The notes beneath the pieces are model-generated. The model was given only the letters and a program-made list of their open reading frames with translations. It had not been told where the DNA came from and searched no databases. Position numbers and translations under genes: made by a program. DNA of 64,000 bases from Sulfuricaulis sp. (GTDB lineage Bacteria > Pseudomonadota > Gammaproteobacteria > Acidiferrobacterales > Sulfurifustaceae), in the NCBI RefSeq assembly GCF_024653915.1, contig NZ_JANLGY010000005.1:62001-126000 (forward strand). Direction: 5' to 3'. Positions 24,208 to 32,294 of this stretch are shown in pieces (positions within the stretch are counted from its first letter, which is position 1; each line of letters begins with the position of its first letter).

Positions 24208-26490
24208 ATGGATTTCAGGCTGGGGATCAAAAACCGGATATTTGGCGCCTACGTGCTGGTACTGGCACTCGGGGCGATGCTGGCGTTCCTGGTTTACACC
24301 GACAGCCAGCACGTCGCCGATACCTCCCGCGGGCTGACCGGAACCGCCGTCCCGCAATTGAGCGCCATCAATACGCTCAAGCTCGACCTGCTGACGCAGG
24401 AATCGGTGCTGTATCGCTACTACGTCGATCACGACCGCCAGCGCTTCCTCGCAGACTATGCGCGCATGGATAACGTGTGCGCTACCGGTTTCGTCAATAT
24501 CGCCGAGGCGCTGGGCCAGCATGCACTGCTGCAATCGGTGCAGAATGACTACTCCCGGCTCAGCCAGATCGGTCGCGACCTCGATCAGGCATTGAATAAA
24601 AAGCCGCGCAACATGAATCGCGCCGAGAAGTTGCTGGCCGAGGCCGGCGCGATTGTGAACCGGATTCACCGCGAGCTTGATGAACTGGCCGCGAACGTTG
24701 CCGCGCGCGTGCAACAGGGTGGCGCGCGCGCCGAAGCCACCGTGGAGACCATGCAGAACCGCGTGATCCTGTTCGCCGGTGCCATTTTCATTATTTCCCT
24801 GTTTGTCGGCTATTACCTCATCTCCTTTCTCAACGAGCAGACCGAGCGCCGCCGGCTCGCCATGTTCCCGGAGCGCAACCCGAATCCGGTGTTGCAGTTG
24901 TCGCCCGACGGGGCCGTGCTCTACGCCAACCCGAGCGCGAAGGATTTGCTGAAAAAGATCGACGTCGAAAAAAGCGATGTGCATGAACTGCTTCCGCGCG
25001 ATATCAGCCAGCGGCTGTCGGCGCTGCGCGCCAAACCCATGACCCACGAGACCTGTGAGTACCTGGCCGCCGGCAGACACTGGCTCGAATGCGGCATCCA
25101 TTGGATCCCCGATCTGGAAAGATTCCACGTCTACGTGGCCGACATCACAGAGCGCAAGCAGGCGCAGGAGCGCCTGATCCACCAGGCCTATCACGACGCG
25201 AACACCAAACTGCCCAACCGGCTGATGTTCGAGGAGGAATTCGAACGCCGCGTATACGCCAACGACCGTGCTGGCATGCGTGCCGCGCTGTTGCTGATGG
25301 GCGTTGACCGCTTTCGCGTGGTGATTGAAAGCATGGGCCATGACATTGGCGATTTGCTGCTGCAGGCGGTGGCGGCGCGTCTCAAGCATTTGCTCGGGGA
25401 GGTGCGCGGGCAGGTGCGTGAATCGACGCTGTACCGCATGGAGGGCGACCGTTTCGCCATCCTGGTGCCGGGCTTTGCCACCAACCAGAACCCGGTGTGG
25501 TTGGGAGAGCAGATCCTCGAGGAAATGCAACAGCCGTTCCATGCCCTCGGCCGCGAGTATCACCTGAGCCTCAGCATCGGTATCAGCGTATATCCATTGG
25601 ACGGCCAGGACGCGGAGACGTTGCTGCGCAACGCCGAAGCCGCAATGCAGCGTGCCAAGCGCCAGGGTGGTGAGAGGCTCGAATGTTACACGCGCGACAT
25701 GAACGAACGCGCTGCCGAGTGGCTGGCGCTCGAAAACGAGTTGCGCCATGCCGAGGAGCACGACGAGCTGCGCTTGTATTATCAGCCGCAGGTCGATATC
25801 GCGAGCGGCCGGGTCATCGGCGCGGAGGCACTGCTGCGCTGGGAGCATCCAAAACTTGGCCTGCTTATGCCATCGCAGTTTCTGGCCTTGTCCGAGGAAT
25901 CCGAACTCGTGGTGTCACTCGGCGAGTGGGTGCTGTACACGGCCTGCGCGCAGGCCGCCGCCGCGAGCACGCCCGCGACGCAGGCGCTCACCGTGTCGGT
26001 CAATATCCCGGCGCGCCAGTTTGCCCAGCCGGACCTGGCGAAACGCGTGGCCGCGGTCCTGCAAGAGGCTGGCTTGCCGCCGTCGCGGCTCGAGCTCGAA
26101 ATCACGGAAGGCGTGGCCATGCAGGACATCGCGCGCACCATCGCGATACTGACGGAACTGAAAAAGCTTGGTGTGAAGTTCGCGGTAGACGATTTCGGCA
26201 CCGGGTTTTCGTCGCTGAGTTATCTCAAGCGCTTTCCGCTCGACAAGCTCAAGATCGATCAGTCGTTCGTGCACGGATTGCCGGCCGATGAGCACGACGC
26301 CGCCATTACCCGCGCCGTGATAGCGCTGGGGCAGAGCCTGAAGCTCAAGGTCATCGCCGAGGGCGTGGAAACCCTTGAGCAGCTCGCGTTGCTGCGCGAT
26401 CAGGGGTGCGACGAATACCAGGGGAATTTTTTCAGCAAACCGGTGCCGGCCCAGGATTTTTCCAAATTGCTCGCACGCGCCAACACCTGA
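24208..26490 (+). CDS. Membrane GGDEF-EAL protein, probable c-di-GMP phosphodiesterase
   Basis: A 760-residue protein: helix 1 (about 8-28), helical periplasmic region, helix 2 (about 188-210), a PAS-like domain (about 225-315), GGDEF (about 325-490) and EAL (about 505-755). The GGDEF active site is degenerate (MEGDRF), so cyclase activity is unlikely. The EAL domain is intact: GAEALLRWEHP, the glutamate in ITEGVAM, VDDFGTGFSSLSYL, KIDQSFV and VIAEGVET. It should hydrolyse c-di-GMP. It begins 17 bases after aroG on the same strand. Confidence 0.92.
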   Translation: MDFRLGIKNRIFGAYVLVLALGAMLAFLVYTDSQHVADTSRGLTGTAVPQLSAINTLKLDLLTQESVLYRYYVDHDRQRFLADYARMDNVCATGFVNIAEALGQHALLQSVQNDYSRLSQIGRDLDQALNKKPRNMNRAEKLLAEAGAIVNRIHRELDELAANVAARVQQGGARAEATVETMQNRVILFAGAIFIISLFVGYYLISFLNEQTERRRLAMFPERNPNPVLQLSPDGAVLYANPSAKDLLKKIDVEKSDVHELLPRDISQRLSALRAKPMTHETCEYLAAGRHWLECGIHWIPDLERFHVYVADITERKQAQERLIHQAYHDANTKLPNRLMFEEEFERRVYANDRAGMRAALLLMGVDRFRVVIESMGHDIGDLLLQAVAARLKHLLGEVRGQVRESTLYRMEGDRFAILVPGFATNQNPVWLGEQILEEMQQPFHALGREYHLSLSIGISVYPLDGQDAETLLRNAEAAMQRAKRQGGERLECYTRDMNERAAEWLALENELRHAEEHDELRLYYQPQVDIASGRVIGAEALLRWEHPKLGLLMPSQFLALSEESELVVSLGEWVLYTACAQAAAASTPATQALTVSVNIPARQFAQPDLAKRVAAVLQEAGLPPSRLELEITEGVAMQDIARTIAILTELKKLGVKFAVDDFGTGFSSLSYLKRFPLDKLKIDQSFVHGLPADEHDAAITRAVIALGQSLKLKVIAEGVETLEQLALLRDQGCDEYQGNFFSKPVPAQDFSKLLARANT

Positions 26491-26503
26491 TTTATATGAT
26501 TGT

Positions 26504-26581
26504 TTACCGCGGAGTACGCAGAGGAAAATTCTGAAAGTTAATTGGGAAAACTCTGCGATCTCTGCGCCCTCTGCGGTGAAA
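26504..26581. repeat. Imperfect inverted repeat of the CGCAGAG/CTCTGCG type
   Basis: TTACCGCGGAGTACGCAGAG (26504-26523) faces CTCTGCGATCTCTGCG ... CTCTGCGGTGAA (26551-26581). Elements of this look are scattered in many bacterial genomes. It fills the gap between the GGDEF-EAL gene and the convergent oxidoreductase gene and may act as a terminator for either. Confidence 0.65.
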
Positions 26582-26601
26582 ACTCATATTCAGAAGTTTT
26601 T

Positions 26602-27600
26602 CTAGTCCACGGTCAGGACGACCTTGCCTTTGGTTTTCCCGGAGGCGACCAACGCATGGGCCTCGGCGGCGTGTTCGAGCGGGAAGGTTTTATCGACGTG
26701 GATGCGCAGCTCGCGTGCCTCGAACAGCTCGGTGCACTGGCGCAGGATCCCGCCCTGGTGCGACATGGCCTCGGGCAGGTCGAAGAACACCGGGATCAGC
26801 ATCAGCTCGAAACTCACACGCTGGTTGCGCACGCGCGGCACGCTCCAGTCCATCTCCGGCCCGGGCGCCAGCAGCGTGACGACATCGCCGTAATAGCGCA
26901 CCGCGGAAAAAGTCTGCGCCAGCGTCTTGCCGCCGACGGTGTCGAAGGCAATGTCCACGCCCTGGCCGCCGGTCCAGTCGAGCACGGCCTCGACGAAATC
27001 CTTTTCCCTGTAGTTGATGGTGTGATTCGCGCCGAACGAGCGCGCGAACTCGGCCTTCTCGGTTGACCCGACGGTGGTACACACTTCCGCGCCGGCGATG
27101 CGCGCCAGCTGGATGGCAACGTGGCCGACGCCGCCGGCGCCGGCGTGCACCAGGACCTTGCTCCAGGATTGTATTCCGGTGCGGTCGTGCAGTGCTTCCC
27201 ACGCCGTGATCAATACCAGTGGTGCCGCCGCGGCATCGGTGAAGCTCATGCGCTTGGGTTTCTTCGCCGCCAGCCGGTAATCCACCAGCGCCGCTTCGGC
27301 GTAACTCCCGGGCCGGTCACGCACCGGGCCCTGGGAGTAATACACCTCGTCCCCGGGCTCGAAGCCGGTGACGGCCGAGCCCACGACCTGCACGACACCC
27401 GCTCCGTCGCAACCGAGCACCGGTGCGATCGGCCCCGGATAGGCCTTGGGATTGGCGCGCATCTTGGTGTCCACCGGGTTCACGCCGGCGGCTTTCACGC
27501 GCACCAGCATGTCGGTGTTGCGCGTGAGTTTCGGTTCCGGGAGGTCCTGAAGTTGCAGCACCTCCGGCCCGCCCGGAGATTTCATGACGATGGCTTTCAT
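26602..27600 (-). CDS. Medium-chain NAD(P)H:quinone oxidoreductase
   Basis: A 332-residue MDR-superfamily protein: GroES-like domain (about 25-125) with the GVNPVDTKMR motif, Rossmann domain with LVHAGAGGVGHVAIQLA (about 150-166), and catalytic-type contacts as in quinone oxidoreductases. Structural zinc cysteines are absent, which places it with the zinc-free QOR branch rather than alcohol dehydrogenases. It would reduce quinones or enones with NADPH; the natural substrate is unknown. Confidence 0.88.
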   Translation of the reverse strand: MKAIVMKSPGGPEVLQLQDLPEPKLTRNTDMLVRVKAAGVNPVDTKMRANPKAYPGPIAPVLGCDGAGVVQVVGSAVTGFEPGDEVYYSQGPVRDRPGSYAEAALVDYRLAAKKPKRMSFTDAAAAPLVLITAWEALHDRTGIQSWSKVLVHAGAGGVGHVAIQLARIAGAEVCTTVGSTEKAEFARSFGANHTINYREKDFVEAVLDWTGGQGVDIAFDTVGGKTLAQTFSAVRYYGDVVTLLAPGPEMDWSVPRVRNQRVSFELMLIPVFFDLPEAMSHQGGILRQCTELFEARELRIHVDKTFPLEHAAEAHALVASGKTKGKVVLTVD

Positions 27601-27648
27601 GGCAGGAATAATGACCCTGGCTTGATGCGTTGTCTACCCAGTCGCATA

Positions 27649-28248
27649 TCAGAACGACGACCCCGGCCCTTTCAGAAATTCGAGTTCCTCCGGTGTGGAT
27701 TCTCGGCCGAGGATGGCGTTGCGATGCGGGAAGCGCCCGAAGCGGTCGATAATCGCCTTGTGTTTATGGGCAAAATCCAAATAAAACTGAAAAGACGATT
27801 TCAGGGCCGGCGCGACTTCCCCGGGTAACGACGTGAAAAGTTGCACACTCAGCTCCTGATCCTGACGATCCTCGGAGTGCTCGAACGGAAGACAGGCAAA
27901 AACCTTTTCCACCGGCCGCAGGCGTTTATCCAAGCCATGGTTGAACATGGCGCGTGCTAGCTGCTTTGCCCGTCCATCGAAAGCGAAGGACTTTGCCGTA
28001 TCCCGGTACATGTTGCGCGGGAACTGGTCGCACAACAGTATCCGCGCCAATTGTCCGCGCGGGTCGTCGCCCCAGGATTCAAGTTCATCGCGTACTTCCG
28101 CTTCAAGTGTGGCCTCGAAGCGCTGGCGGATTTCTGCGTCCACGCGCGGATTTTTCTTCCACCATAACGCTGATTGATCACGAATGACCTCAGCTTCGTC
28201 GGCTGACGCGCCAAACCAATAGCCCAAAATCGATTCGATGCTTTGCAT
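27649..28248 (-). CDS. DUF924 family protein
   Basis: Start taken at ATG 28248 (MQSIESILGYWFG); the upstream extension to 28314 shows no likeness. The 199-residue helical protein has the family motifs WWKKNPRVDAEIRQRF, ILLCDQFPRNMYR (about 72-84) and FAHKHKAIIDRFGRFPHRN, with a closing PGSSF. The family folds like TPR proteins and its function is unknown. It is transcribed with or near the QOR gene, 48 bases upstream on the same strand. Confidence 0.88.
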   Translation of the reverse strand: MQSIESILGYWFGASADEAEVIRDQSALWWKKNPRVDAEIRQRFEATLEAEVRDELESWGDDPRGQLARILLCDQFPRNMYRDTAKSFAFDGRAKQLARAMFNHGLDKRLRPVEKVFACLPFEHSEDRQDQELSVQLFTSLPGEVAPALKSSFQFYLDFAHKHKAIIDRFGRFPHRNAILGRESTPEELEFLKGPGSSF

Positions 28249-28424
28249 GCCTGAAAATAAAGAACAATCTCGCCGATAATGTACCACTCCGGTCGGGTAT
28301 CCGGGCGATATCATCTGATTACCATGGCTTGTGCGTATAATTTAATCTGAAACTGTCGTCTTCTGTCGATGTAGCTTTGCCGTCTCCTCGTCCTTTTTTT
28401 AATTCGCGAAAGGGGGTTCTTGTC

Positions 28425-28844
28425 ATGGCAACGATCAGCGAAAAGGTGGAACGCCAGGTAGTGCTGCTGGATGAAAGCAAGACCGCCTGGGATGCCGCGG
28501 TGCTCATGATCGACAAGCACATCGGATCGGTGGTGGTGACGCGCAACTCCCAGGTCGTCGGCCTTTTCACCGAGCGTGACCTGATACGCCAGGTTATACG
28601 GGAGCGTCGCAATCCGGAGCAAGTCACGATCAAGGAAGTCATGCGCACCAAGGTGCCAATGGTGGTGCCGGATGAGAGCGGCGAAAAATGCATCGAACTC
28701 ATGAAGCAGCACAAGTGCCGGCATCTCCTGGTGTTCGACGTGGATGCCTTCGTCGGGATTATTTCACTGCGCGACCTGCTGGTGCTGTTGCTGGAGGAGA
28801 AGGAGGAGCTGATCCGCCAGCTCACGAAGTACGTGACGACCTGA
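28425..28844 (+). CDS. CBS-domain pair protein
   Basis: Start at ATG 28425 with AAAGGGGG upstream. The 139-residue product is a tandem CBS module: IGSVVVTRNSQVVGLFTERD (about 29-48) and the matching CRHLLVFDVDAFVGIISLRD (about 100-119). CBS pairs bind adenine nucleotides and act as energy sensors; the C-terminal helix is charged and may mediate dimerisation. It has no attached effector domain. Its last 23 bases overlap the convergent CREST-family gene. Confidence 0.85.
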   Translation: MATISEKVERQVVLLDESKTAWDAAVLMIDKHIGSVVVTRNSQVVGLFTERDLIRQVIRERRNPEQVTIKEVMRTKVPMVVPDESGEKCIELMKQHKCRHLLVFDVDAFVGIISLRDLLVLLLEEKEELIRQLTKYVTT

Positions 28845-29679
28845 CGGCAGGTGCCACCGGCGGGGAGCCTGGGGCGCGCCGTCGCAGCATCCAATAAACA
28901 ACGAACAGCGCTATCGCCGCCAGCAGATGTTTCAGTGAATGCCCGCTGATGATGTTTCCGGTCAGTTCGAACACAGCGCGGTCAAAATGCTCGGCCAGTT
29001 TCGCGAGCACGTAAATCGCGAGCGCCATGAGCAGATAGCCGCGATCTTTCTGCGTCTCGCCAAACAGGAGCAATATTACCGGGATCATGAGCAGGGGCAG
29101 GAATTGCACCAGCACATACAGCCGCAGATCGTCGGTGTAGTGCCAATACACCACGCTGGCCAGCCCAAGGACGATAGCGGGCGCCAGCAGATATTTTTCC
29201 AGCCGCGGATTTACGTATTCAACAAGCACCGCCACCAGCAGCCCCATGAAGCCGATGCTCATGGGCAGACGGTCCCACACCAGCGTGTTGTTGTCCGGCG
29301 CCAGATGATAATAGCCGGACCCGAAGCAAACCAGCATGACACCGGTAAAGCACGCTATCCATGCCCGCCGCGCGACCAATTTTAAGTTTCCGGCGTACAG
29401 GATGATCCCGGCGATTCCGACAGCGAGGAATGCGAGGTTGCTCGTAATGTTGAGAAAATTGGGGATGCCGAGTAGGCCGCGACGATCGGCAAAGTCGTGG
29501 TATGTTGGATCTTGCGCAATGGATGGTAGTAAAAAAATACCGGTGGCCACGAATGCGGCCAACAGGAAAATAATTACTAAAGTTTGACGCACGGAACTAA
29601 TGGCTTGTATCCCGTTTAATTTTAATGATTTGTCACTGGCAAATCGGTCAAAGCCTGATAAGGTTAACCGATAATGCAT
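28822..29679 (-). CDS. CREST-superfamily membrane hydrolase (ceramidase-like)
   Basis: The start is ATG 29679. The 285-residue protein has about seven membrane helices and the CREST pattern of metal ligands: the Ser and His in GSGYYHLAPDNNTLVWDRLP, with an Asp before the next helix, and HSLKHLLAA near the C-terminus (two more His). Alkaline ceramidases, PAQR receptors and related hydrolases share this core. In bacteria without sphingolipids the substrate is unknown, so 'ceramidase' should not be read as activity. It overlaps the CBS gene by 23 bases, tail to tail. Confidence 0.8.
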   Translation of the reverse strand: MHYRLTLSGFDRFASDKSLKLNGIQAISSVRQTLVIIFLLAAFVATGIFLLPSIAQDPTYHDFADRRGLLGIPNFLNITSNLAFLAVGIAGIILYAGNLKLVARRAWIACFTGVMLVCFGSGYYHLAPDNNTLVWDRLPMSIGFMGLLVAVLVEYVNPRLEKYLLAPAIVLGLASVVYWHYTDDLRLYVLVQFLPLLMIPVILLLFGETQKDRGYLLMALAIYVLAKLAEHFDRAVFELTGNIISGHSLKHLLAAIALFVVYWMLRRRAPGSPPVAPAVRSSRTS

Positions 29680-29698
29680 CAATAATGTTGGGGGTGTT

Positions 29699-29974
29699 TT
29701 GGAAAAGCGCCAGCAAGAACGTCAGGAAGTTTCGCTTTCCGTTGAAGTACTCGATCCACCGCATCTCGGCAAGGTCGAACTCCGTACCCGCGACCTGAGC
29801 AAGAAGGGTGCATTCATCATGGTGAGACCGGAAAAGTGCCTGCCCGTGGGGCGGGTGGTGTCACTGCGCATGTCCGGCATTTTGTGGGGCGAGGAGTCAT
29901 CTACCATCTCGGCCCGGGTCGTGCGCGTCACCGAGGAAGGCATGGCTCTGCAGTTTCTCGACTTCGATTTCTAG
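29699..29974 (+). CDS. PilZ-like small protein
   Basis: A 91-residue product starting at TTG 29699, with GGGGGTG just upstream. It resembles a short PilZ fold: RQQERQEVSLSVEV at the start (RxxxR-like), LRTRDLSKKGAFIMV (D/NxSxxG) and VTEEGMALQFLDFDF at the end. Full PilZ domains bind c-di-GMP through RxxxR and D/NxSxxG, both roughly present here. It is divergent from the CREST gene with only 19 bases between starts. Confidence 0.72.
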   Translation: MEKRQQERQEVSLSVEVLDPPHLGKVELRTRDLSKKGAFIMVRPEKCLPVGRVVSLRMSGILWGEESSTISARVVRVTEEGMALQFLDFDF

Positions 29975-30003
29975 GGGCCGGTATCCCGGCCCGCCTTGGT
30001 TCT

Positions 30004-30060
30004 TCTTGCCCCAGAGTTCCTCGATGTGCTGATCGCGCCCACAGGATCAGGACGTAACGA
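30004..30060 (-). pseudogene. Duplicated 3' end of an msrA gene
   Basis: This stretch repeats bases 30309-30360, the 3' end of msrA, in the same orientation (TTCTTGCCCCAGAG, TGATCGCGCCC, CAGGA and GTAACG shared, with a 6-base insertion). On the minus strand it reads CGRDQH then EELWGKK, the msrA tail with its resolving cysteine. Nothing else of a second msrA is present. The 329-base gap 29975-30303 holds this and the frameshifted small gene that follows. Confidence 0.65.
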
Positions 30061-30071
30061 ATTATTCAATC

Positions 30072-30213
30072 TCAGTTGAGAACCTTGTAGCTCCGGTTGC
30101 GCAGGCAGTTTTTAATCACGAGTTGTCGCTCCTGCCGGGTGGCGGCGGCGCCCGGCACACGGAGTAGTAGCGATGAGACTCACGAGAATAAAGACATATC
30201 CGATTCCTTTCAC
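30072..30213 (-). pseudogene. Small exported protein gene with a one-base frameshift (possible)
   Basis: A GTG at 30213 with AAAGGGAAACC upstream opens VKGIGYVFILVSLIATTPCA, a good signal peptide. After one extra G in the CCGGG run near 30147-30151, the second frame reads AAATRQERQLVIKNCLRNRS then YKVLN and a stop at 30072-30074. Together they look like a 47-residue secreted protein broken by a +1 shift. A sequencing error would give the same picture. No family is recognised. Confidence 0.4.
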
Positions 30214-30303
30214 GGCGGTTTCCCTTTTGGATGATCTTTGTATTGAATGTAGGCCAAAGGTCGCACGGATTCCAGAAACAGGTGGCGATTAACTATTCAG
30301 GCA

Positions 30304-30924
30304 TCAGCCCTTCTTGCCCCAGAGCTGTTCGAGGCGTTGATCGCGCCCGCAGGAGTAACGATAGTATTTATATCGTAGTGGATTCTTCTGGTAGTAGTCC
30401 TGATGATAATCCTCGGCCGCGTAAAAGGTTGCGGCCGGGCGGATCGCGGTGACGATTGTCTTTCCAAGTTTCTTTTCAATCGCGACTTTCGACTGTTCCG
30501 CGATTTTTTGCTGTTCCTCGTTCTGGTAGAAGATCGCGGTCGTGTAAGTGTTGCCGCGGTCGCAGAACTGCCCGCCCTTGTCGAGCGGATCGACGTTGTG
30601 CCAGAACACCTCCAGGAGTTTCTCGTAACTGACCTGCTTCGGGTCATAGGCGATCTGTACCGCCTCGATATGCCCGGTATCGCCAGCCGAAACCTGCTCA
30701 TAGGTCGGACTCGGCTTCTGCCCACCGGTGTAACCCGAGATGGTCGCCACCACCCCCGGCAGCTTGTCGTACGGCGGTTCCATGCACCAGAAGCACCCGC
30801 CAGCGAACACCGCCGTGGCCGTCGCTGTTTTGCCCTTCATCGGCTCCGCCGCTGTCGCCACCAGTGCTGCGCCCAGCATCAGCCCGGCCAGCACTGTCAT
30901 GAATCCAGATAGGTACCTGTGCAT
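30304..30924 (-). CDS. msrA: Peptide methionine (S)-S-oxide reductase MsrA, exported
   Basis: The 206-residue product starts with a signal peptide (MHRYLSGFMTVLAGLMLGAA ... AAEP), so it acts in the periplasm, unlike most MsrA. The catalytic motif is GGCFWCMEPP (about 42-51), with GYTGG, GHIEAVQI and the resolving cysteine in YSCGRDQRLEQLWG near the end. It repairs oxidised methionine in exported proteins. A partial copy of its 3' end lies downstream at 30004-30060. Confidence 0.93.
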   Translation of the reverse strand: MHRYLSGFMTVLAGLMLGAALVATAAEPMKGKTATATAVFAGGCFWCMEPPYDKLPGVVATISGYTGGQKPSPTYEQVSAGDTGHIEAVQIAYDPKQVSYEKLLEVFWHNVDPLDKGGQFCDRGNTYTTAIFYQNEEQQKIAEQSKVAIEKKLGKTIVTAIRPAATFYAAEDYHQDYYQKNPLRYKYYRYSCGRDQRLEQLWGKKG

Positions 30925-31071
30925 CGAAAGCCCCTTATTATTGATCAGTTCGAGGCTTTATGACCGGTCTTCAGGTTAATGGTTGCGGGGAAGGATATTT
31001 CCAAGGGTTAATCAGGCATGTTTCGGGCTGAAAGAAATGGGCCACCCACCCCTTGGCGGCTCGATTAATAG

Positions 31072-31231
31072 TTGTGGCTATTCACCCCCGCTTCTGTATA
31101 GTGCCCGAGTTGCAGTACAGTTCTTGCAGACAGTTCGGTAGTTCCTCCCAGTTTCTTCGGCAGTTACTCCCGCAAACGCTTTCAGGAATGAACTGCAAAA
31201 CATCGCAATTCAACTAACAAGAGGTATTTTC
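31072..31231 (+). promoter_or_regulatory. Promoter and long leader of the cold-shock gene
   Basis: TTGTGG (31072-31077) and TATAGT (31097-31102) with a 19-base spacer suggest a transcript starting near 31109 and a leader of about 120 bases, rich in repeated CAGTT/AGTT units (CAGTTCTTGCAGACAGTTC and further on). Long leaders that refold at low temperature are typical of cspA genes. The 307-base gap 30925-31231 holds this and nothing else I can support. Confidence 0.5.
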
Positions 31232-31435
31232 GTGAATACAGGAACAGTAAAGTGGTTCAACGACGCCAAAGGCTTCGGTTTCATTACTCCGTCCGATGGC
31301 AGCAAGGATGTCTTCGTGCATCACTCCGCCGTCCAGGGTTCGGGCTTCAAAAGCCTGACCGAAGGTCAGCAGGTGAAATATGAACTGCAGGATGGCCCGA
31401 AAGGTCCGTCGGCAGCAAACGTTCAGCCGGCTTAA
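31232..31435 (+). CDS. Cold-shock protein, CspA family
   Basis: A 67-residue OB-fold protein starting at GTG 31232 (AAGAGG upstream) with both RNA-binding motifs, KGFGFITP (RNP1) and DVFVHHSAV (RNP2). It binds single-stranded RNA/DNA as an RNA chaperone. The length is standard. A strong terminator follows, so it is a single-gene unit. Confidence 0.97.
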   Translation: MNTGTVKWFNDAKGFGFITPSDGSKDVFVHHSAVQGSGFKSLTEGQQVKYELQDGPKGPSAANVQPA

Positions 31436-31467
31436 CGCCAGGTACTGCGAAAGCAGGCTTTGAAACG

Positions 31468-31500
31468 AAGACCCCGCCGTGAGGCGGGGTCTTTTTTTTT
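31468..31500 (+). terminator. Rho-independent terminator of the cold-shock gene
   Basis: An 11-bp stem AAGACCCCGCC (31468-31478) and GGCGGGGTCTT (31483-31493), loop GTGA, followed by a run of T. Confidence 0.95.
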
Positions 31501-31521
31501 TTGCATAAAGGGGAGGGGAGA

Positions 31522-31815
31522 CTATTCCGGCGAGTCCATCTCTTTTTCCATATCCTGCTTCATCTGTACACGCTGTTTCGCGTTGATCTCCTCGCGGCGC
31601 TTCATGCGCTTTTCTACCGCATCCGGTTTCTCGGAGATGAATTTTTCTCCGAAAAGTACTTGTTTGAGATAAAGCGCGGCGAACTGCAGGAGTTCCGTTT
31701 CTTCGCCCAGTAACTTCTGGAAGTACGCCGGCTCGATGTCATAGACATCGTGGAAGAAAGGGCTGGCGATGAACACCCGGAAATTGTCGAGGTCGTAGCT
31801 CGCCACGTAGAACAA
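31522..31815 (-). pseudogene. Hypothetical gene truncated at its 5' end by a palindromic element
   Basis: The 97-codon frame reads FYVASYDLDNFRVFIASPFF, then HDVYDIEPAYFQKLLGEETE and a charged helical C-terminus (KRMKRREEINAKQRVQMKQD). It starts only with a TTG directly at the edge of the palindrome-rich element, with a TGA two codons before it and no ribosome-binding site. The N-terminal segment therefore seems to be missing. The family is not recognised. It may still be a complete gene with an unusual start. Confidence 0.45.
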
Positions 31816-31820
31816 GCTTC

Positions 31821-32100
31821 ATAAATTTGTCGGGAACAAATTTAGACGGCCGCAGGCCGGCCCGAGCCGTTTTATGCGGCGAGGGTGAGCCACAGGGGCG
31901 AGGCGGAAATTGGCAAACATCCAGCGGATGTTTGCCCCGCCGAGCGGGCAGACCATGGATAGTTTGCCCAGGACTTTCGAGCGGAGCGGGACGCGGAGCG
32001 ACGAAAGGGACGGACAATTCCCTTGGGGACACCAAAATAAAACGGGGCGCCGATTCTGGGCGCCAGTTTTATTTTTGGGTGGTTGTTCTCCCCAAGGGGG
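31821..32100. repeat. Palindrome-rich element of unknown class, about 280 bp
   Basis: At least four strong inverted repeats in succession: TAAATTTGT/ACAAATTTA (31822-31844); GGCAAACATCC/GGATGTTTGCC (31912-31936) inside a GGCGG/CCGCC pair; CTTTCG/CGAAAG (31974-32007); and a composite stem from 32021 to 32097 (CCTTGGGG/CCCCAAGG, CCAAAATAAAAC with its partner, then GGCGCC/GGCGCC). GC content is far above its surroundings. Open frames through it have no protein-like features. No transposase is nearby. It could be a non-autonomous mobile element or a structured RNA. Confidence 0.6.
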
Positions 32101-32294
32101 GATGAGAACCGAAGGTTGGCAATGGTCGATTACCTGGTGGTACCATGGATGACGATTAATCTCGAAAACGTTTTCACATGTTGCTTGTTCCAAACACAAC
32201 TGGGCCTGATCGGACAAGCTAGGAATTATCACACAAATTATTTAATACTTGATGGCCCAGAAAATATTTAACAATTGACACTGAGGGTAAAATT

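Noticed and set aside
23836-25848. A 670-codon minus-strand open frame over aroG and the GGDEF-EAL gene
   Set aside because: It is a shadow of two well-recognised plus-strand genes. Its composition is that of an antisense frame in GC-rich DNA and no family is visible.
32021-32097. Possible integron attC site
   Set aside because: The long imperfect hairpin is similar in size, but the R' (GTTRRRY) and R'' (RYYYAAC) core boxes are not at the ends, and there is no integrase or cassette array.
31739-32232. Two minus-strand frames through the palindromic element
   Set aside because: They read through four hairpins and lack start signals and protein-like composition. They are treated as non-coding.
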